Positions 60,382 through 64,000 of a stretch of 64,000 bases of DNA are shown in pieces; the first letter of the stretch is position 1; every line of letters begins with the position of its first letter. Location of the stretch: NCBI RefSeq assembly GCF_003627035.1, contig NZ_CP032626.1, positions 186,001 through 250,000 on the forward strand, written 5' to 3'. The notes under the pieces are model-generated. The model saw nothing but the letters and a program-made list of their open reading frames with translations. It did no database searches and was not told where the DNA came from. The stretch is from Apilactobacillus bombintestini (GTDB lineage Bacteria > Bacillota > Bacilli > Lactobacillales > Lactobacillaceae). Made by a program: the position numbers and the translations under genes.

Positions 60382-61896
60382 ATGAAAAAAATCATTAAAT
60401 CTCTAACTAAAGAAAATATTATGTTTTTGATAGTTAGTTTTGTGGTCATGTTCTTTTTAACTACCACATCACCATTTTATGCAATTAATCGTTCATTAGA
60501 TGCCAATACTATGTTGACAGTGGGGAAAGGCCTATTACATGGTCTAATGCCTTACAAAGACTTATTTGACAATCGTGGACCTTTAATTTACTTGATACAT
60601 TCTGCTAATGCATTAGTAGATTATCATTCTTACATATTGATTTATGTAATTGAATCGTTGTTATTATTTCTAGACTTAGTTTACTTAAAACGTATTTTTG
60701 CATTTAGATTAAGTCCTAAAGTAGCTATTACTTGTAGTTTCTTATTTATTCCAGTTGCCTTTACTAGTCGTTTGTTCTTCTATGGGGACTTACCAGAAGA
60801 ATACGCTATGGCATTTTTACTTATCTTAATTTATTCCATCATTAAATATGATTGGTATGATATGCCACGTAGATACTATGTAGTTAATGGAATATTTATT
60901 GCTATTTTATTCTGGATTAAGTACTCATTGATTATTCCATGGGTAATTTTCTTTGCCTTCTTATTCTTTGCTTGCTTATTTACTAAGCGTTTCAAAGATT
61001 TAGGCATAATTATTTTAGATGCAGTAGTTGGATTTCTAGTAGTTACAGTACCTATTTTGTTATTGTACTTATTTACTGGTGCGCTAAAGGATATGTTCTA
61101 TGATTACTTCTACTTGAACCTAACTCACTATCATGTGCAAGATACTGCTGGAATGTATCTACTAAGTAAGATTTTATTACCTACTTTTGGATTACATTCA
61201 CACTTTATTATTATTCGTACAGTGTACTTCTTAATGATCTTCTTGTTCATTGCAGCGGTAGTTAAGTATGTACAACAATCTAAGATGGCAGATGGTAACA
61301 AGTTCTTACTAGCTTTATTAACTTTCTTAGATATCGCATTAACTTATGATGTAGGTGGTGCAAGTTTTTCATACTACTTATTTGCCTGTCTACCATTCTT
61401 ATTCTTCTTCCTACACTATGTAGGTCAATTTTTAGAACGTTATGCTGATAAGAATTGGATTTTAGTATCTTTATCTGTAATTGCTTTCTTAGGGATCTTT
61501 GTAACCAACAATAACTACCGTAGTAGTACATATGTTGCTGGTTCCAACCGCTTATACGAAACTTCTTTTGCAAAGCACATTAATCGTTCAAAAGATAAGA
61601 GTATTTTAAACTACTATGCACTAGATACTGGTATGTATACTTATACTGATACTTATGCTAAGAACTTATACTTTGTTAGAAATAATATTAATTTCAAGTC
61701 AATGGGTAAGACACAACGTCAATACTTACATTCCTTGAAATACAAGTTCGTGGTAACTAAATATTATCCAGATGAATTATTACCAAAGAAAGATCGTAAG
61801 TTCTTAAATAAGCACTACCGTAGAGTAGAAGACAGATGGTATAACTATCGTAGTCATCACCAAGGTAAGGTTGCTTTATATGAACGTAAAAATTAA
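60382..61896 (+). CDS. GT-C-type membrane glycosyltransferase-like protein
   Basis: The 504-residue protein has about 10-11 membrane helices in the first 385 residues. The first outer loop reads RSLDANTMLTVGKGLLHGLMPYKDLFDNRGPLIYLIH, the pattern of family 39/ArnT-like membrane transferases (Asp after helix 1, then Y-D-F-x-N-R-G-P). The last 120 residues form a soluble outer domain (NYYALDTGMYTYTDTYAKNLYF...). Acceptor unknown. ATG at 60382 with GAGGTG 7 bases upstream; a GTG at 60379 is the alternative. Unlike the copies at 24-38 kb it lacks the YQVKLDGK module. Confidence 0.8.
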   Translation: MKKIIKSLTKENIMFLIVSFVVMFFLTTTSPFYAINRSLDANTMLTVGKGLLHGLMPYKDLFDNRGPLIYLIHSANALVDYHSYILIYVIESLLLFLDLVYLKRIFAFRLSPKVAITCSFLFIPVAFTSRLFFYGDLPEEYAMAFLLILIYSIIKYDWYDMPRRYYVVNGIFIAILFWIKYSLIIPWVIFFAFLFFACLFTKRFKDLGIIILDAVVGFLVVTVPILLLYLFTGALKDMFYDYFYLNLTHYHVQDTAGMYLLSKILLPTFGLHSHFIIIRTVYFLMIFLFIAAVVKYVQQSKMADGNKFLLALLTFLDIALTYDVGGASFSYYLFACLPFLFFFLHYVGQFLERYADKNWILVSLSVIAFLGIFVTNNNYRSSTYVAGSNRLYETSFAKHINRSKDKSILNYYALDTGMYTYTDTYAKNLYFVRNNINFKSMGKTQRQYLHSLKYKFVVTKYYPDELLPKKDRKFLNKHYRRVEDRWYNYRSHHQGKVALYERKN

Positions 61897-61904
61897 TACT
61901 AAAT

Positions 61905-61942
61905 AAAAAGGATGGCTCCTTAAATGGAGTCATCCTTTTTTA
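61905..61942. terminator. Bidirectional terminator
   Basis: AAAAAGGATGGCTCC pairs with GGAGTCATCCTTTTT (one mismatched pair) around TTAAAT. It is shared with the convergent permease gene ending at 61958. Confidence 0.92.
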
Positions 61943-61957
61943 CTATCTATTATTTAA

Positions 61958-63418
61958 TTAGAAATCTTCATTATCTTTAGTTTCGGCTTTTTGGCTATCT
62001 GCACGATGTTTCATACCGTATGCGAAGTAAATGATCATTCCGATAATGAACCATACTAGAGCATATAGTTTAGCATCGTTGTCTAAGCCCCAAAATACCC
62101 ATAGAGAGGCTAGAAAACCTAATGCAGGCATGATAGGGTATAAAGGCTCTTTAAAGCCAGGAACACTAATATCTTTGCCTTCACGCTTTCTTAATGGATA
62201 TACACCTAAAGAAACGAACATAAACGCAATTAAAGTACCAGCAGAAATTAACTGTGATAGGAAGTTAAAGGTTAGTAGGGCACCGATTAATACAGAAATT
62301 ACAGTAATAGTAATGATTGCATTTAATGGAAGACGACGAGCTTTGTCGACTTTACCTAAGAACTTAGGTAGCATACCGTCTCTACCAAAGGAGTAGATTA
62401 GACGAGATCCAGCCATCATCATACCGATTAGAGCAGTGAACATACCCACTACCGCGATGATTTGTACACCGGAAGCTACTAGTGGGTGACCAGCTTGACG
62501 AAGTGCCCAACCTACAGGTTCAGCATTGTTAGCGTAGTTAGTGTATTTGAACATACCTACTAGCACTAGTGATACAGCTACGAACAAAGTAACGGCAATT
62601 ACTAGGGAACCGATAATACCACGAGGCATAGTCTTTTGAGGATCTTTAGCTTCGGCAGAGTTAGCTGCAATAGAATCAAAACCAATGTATGATAGGAAAA
62701 TTACGGAAACTCCGGCATAAATACCACTAAAGCCACCAAAGTTAGTGCCATCAGCGTTTACGTGGTGAGCAGGGATAAATGGAACGTAGTTACCTAAATG
62801 AATGGCAGTAGCACCTACTACGATAAATACTAGGACAGCTAATACCTTTAGAATAACTAAGACGTTTTCTACTTTAGAGGTTTGTTTATCACCACGTGTA
62901 ATTAAGAACATAACGATTAAAATAATGGCGACGGTACAAATATCTACTAAACCACCCTTAGAACTAATAGGATTAGCTAAGTAAGTAGGGAAGTTAATAC
63001 CCAGTGGTGCGATTAATCCACGGAAGTTAGCGGACAATCCAGCAGCCACGAAGGATACAGCAATAAAGTATTCGGCTAGTAGAGCCCAGCCGGCAACCCA
63101 GCCCCAGAATTCACCTAACACAACGTTAATCCAGGAATAAGCAGAACCAGCGAAAGGCATAGCAGATGCCATTTCAGCGTATGATAAAGCTACTAATCCA
63201 GCTACTACCGCAGCTAATAAGAATGAAATAGTAACTGCAGGGCCGGCATTATGTGCGGCCACGATTCCAGGAAGGGTGAAAATTGCAGTAGAAACAATAG
63301 TACCTACACCTAGTGCTAAGAAGTCTTTAGTGGTAAGTGATCTTACCATCTCAGAGTCCTTCTTTTCATAGACACTAGGGTCTTCTTTACGATTTATTCG
63401 TTTGAATAGATTCGCCAT
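61958..63418 (-). CDS. APC-family amino acid permease (YfnA/CAT type)
   Basis: The 486-residue protein has 12-13 helices with LGVGTIVSTAIFTLPGIVAA in helix 1, FIGFDSIAANSAEAKDPQKTMPRGIIGSL in helix 6-7 and SFGRDGMLPKFLGKVDKARRLP, typical of the cationic amino acid transporter subfamily. Substrate likely a cationic or branched amino acid (not resolved). ATG at 63418 has AGAGGT 8 bases upstream; the ATG at 63424 is too close to it. A promoter and a 9-bp inverted repeat lie upstream. Confidence 0.9.
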   Translation of the reverse strand: MANLFKRINRKEDPSVYEKKDSEMVRSLTTKDFLALGVGTIVSTAIFTLPGIVAAHNAGPAVTISFLLAAVVAGLVALSYAEMASAMPFAGSAYSWINVVLGEFWGWVAGWALLAEYFIAVSFVAAGLSANFRGLIAPLGINFPTYLANPISSKGGLVDICTVAIILIVMFLITRGDKQTSKVENVLVILKVLAVLVFIVVGATAIHLGNYVPFIPAHHVNADGTNFGGFSGIYAGVSVIFLSYIGFDSIAANSAEAKDPQKTMPRGIIGSLVIAVTLFVAVSLVLVGMFKYTNYANNAEPVGWALRQAGHPLVASGVQIIAVVGMFTALIGMMMAGSRLIYSFGRDGMLPKFLGKVDKARRLPLNAIITITVISVLIGALLTFNFLSQLISAGTLIAFMFVSLGVYPLRKREGKDISVPGFKEPLYPIMPALGFLASLWVFWGLDNDAKLYALVWFIIGMIIYFAYGMKHRADSQKAETKDNEDF

Positions 63419-63490
63419 AAACATTACCTCTTTCTTTTATGTAGACGGGATTATTACCCGTTCATTAGAATTTGATGAGAAATTATTAAT

Positions 63491-63519
63491 ATTTTATATA
63501 TTAAATATTCGATTGTCAA
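63491..63519 (-). promoter_or_regulatory. Promoter of the permease gene
   Basis: On the minus strand TTGACA (63519-63514), 17-base spacer, TAAAAT (63496-63491). Confidence 0.7.
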
Positions 63520-63533
63520 CTAATAGTTGACAA
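63513..63533. promoter_or_regulatory. Candidate operator overlapping the permease -35 box
   Basis: TTGTCAACT, AAT, AGTTGACAA: a perfect 9-bp inverted repeat with a 3-base centre. It covers the -35 hexamer, the place for a repressor. The regulator is not identified. Confidence 0.5.
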
Positions 63534-63561
63534 ATTAAAAACATACTTAACTATTTTAACA

Positions 63562-63598
63562 TGAAAATAGCCACCCTTGAATAGTAAAAGGGTGGCTA
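63562..63598 (-). terminator. Terminator of the permease gene at the right edge
   Basis: TAGCCACCCTT pairs with AAGGGTGGCTA around a 9-base loop; on the minus strand it is followed by TTTTC. Confidence 0.88.
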
Positions 63599-63612
63599 CC
63601 GTCTATATTATT

Positions 63613-63999
63613 TTATTTATGATCGCGTTTGTTGAATTTAACAAAGTATAGAATTGTCATAAATGCTAAGAAGACAACACCTACTAACAATGGAATACGA
63701 GTATCGCTGTTAAAGAACATAAAGATTAATGTAATAAACAATACGATCAATGTTAGATAGTTAGAATATGGAGCAAATGGCATCTGGAATGGATGATTTA
63801 CTAATTTTTCTGGATGTTGTTTTCTAAATCTTAATTCAGATACGATGATAATAAACCAAGGAACCATACCTGGTAATACAGAAGAACTGTATACGTAAAC
63901 GAAGATTTGGTTAGCACCACTGTATAGTAGTGGCAAGATAACGTTTAGTAATACCCCTAGTAAAATACCAGTAGCAATAGAAATTACTGAAATGTATGG
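63613..63999 (-). CDS. Amino acid permease, C-terminal part (start beyond window)
   Basis: The frame is open to the right edge; the visible 128 residues are the end of an APC-superfamily permease of the AAT (GabP/LysP-like) type: ISIATGILLGVLLNVILP, the NQIFVYVYSSSVLPGMVPWFIIIVSELRFRKQHPE loop with its conserved SELRFRK, PFQMPFAPYSNYLTLIVL, and two final helices with KFNKRDHK. A TTG at 63936 is internal. A terminator separates it from the next permease gene, so the two are probably expressed apart. Confidence 0.85.
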   Translation of the reverse strand, partial: PYISVISIATGILLGVLLNVILPLLYSGANQIFVYVYSSSVLPGMVPWFIIIVSELRFRKQHPEKLVNHPFQMPFAPYSNYLTLIVLFITLIFMFFNSDTRIPLLVGVVFLAFMTILYFVKFNKRDHK

Positions 64000-64000
64000 A

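Noticed and set aside
1-64000. CRISPR arrays, insertion sequences, integrase/attachment sites, tRNA or rRNA genes
   Set aside because: No regularly spaced repeats, transposase motifs, or tRNA/rRNA-like sequences were found on either strand by reading.

Overview
The window is low-GC Gram-positive chromosome, very probably from the family Lactobacillaceae. The evidence is strong AGGAGG-type ribosome sites, frequent TTG and GTG starts, lipobox (LSAC) lipoproteins, a T-box, a LexA/DinR box of the Firmicutes type, and a typical lactobacillar gene set (pepN, brnQ, alsD, a lone fumC, an H2O-forming-type NADH oxidase, LCP protein, EPS genes). I cannot fix the genus from sequence alone. No rRNA, tRNA, CRISPR array, transposase or prophage structural gene was seen.

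Layout. 1-2.1 kb: end of a riboflavin operon (ribE partial, ribBA, ribH). 2.2-9.8 kb: pepN, small membrane proteins, a YdcF-like protein, a SEC10/PgrA-like anchored protein and an MFS exporter. 9.9-14.7 kb: small unknown genes, an Old Yellow Enzyme, a DJ-1/PfpI protein and, at 10.58-11.43 kb, a structured short RNA with its own promoter and terminator directly in front of a PBECR4-like (BECR-fold) nuclease gene. 14.7-17.1 kb: a TetR regulator and acetolactate decarboxylase, separated by about 1.1 kb with no gene but with a candidate large structured non-coding RNA of about 730 nt (promoter at 15627, 18-bp helix joining 15745-15762 to 16286-16303, terminator at 16361-16394). 17.2-24.5 kb: sugar transporter, methyltransferase, secreted protein, glutamine amidotransferase-like hydrolase and two OppA-like lipoproteins, the second preceded by a 25-codon leader with three consecutive Cys codons and a strong terminator. 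24.5-38.9 kb: three tandem GT-C-type membrane proteins (a fourth copy at 37.2 kb), two CPBP proteases, fumC, pnuC, a TPR protein and a TPM-LemA pair. 38.9-44.9 kb: lipoprotein, brnQ with T-box, a frameshifted Ser-rich surface protein, a SemiSWEET transporter and an SOS-controlled Y-family polymerase operon. 45-57.1 kb: exopolysaccharide region (GT-39-like protein, LCP protein, priming transferase, glycosyltransferases, Wzy, Glf twice, Wzx). 57.3-64 kb: MFS transporter, candidate sRNA, NADH oxidase, another GT-C protein and two amino-acid permeases (the last cut by the window edge).

How genes work together. The EPS genes form a Wzx/Wzy pathway: a lipid-linked sugar is started by the priming transferase, extended by at least four transferases using UDP-galactofuranose made by Glf, flipped by Wzx, polymerised by Wzy and possibly attached to the wall by the LCP protein. 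Two nearly identical 1.15-kb copies of glf in direct orientation bracket a GT4-GT2 cassette, so the cassette can be lost or exchanged by homologous recombination. The two OppA-like proteins, BrnQ and the APC permeases point to heavy dependence on imported peptides and amino acids.

Most worth following up: the large RNA at 15.66-16.39 kb, the RNA-nuclease pair at 10.58-11.43 kb, the Cys-codon leader at 22.6 kb and the glf-flanked cassette.
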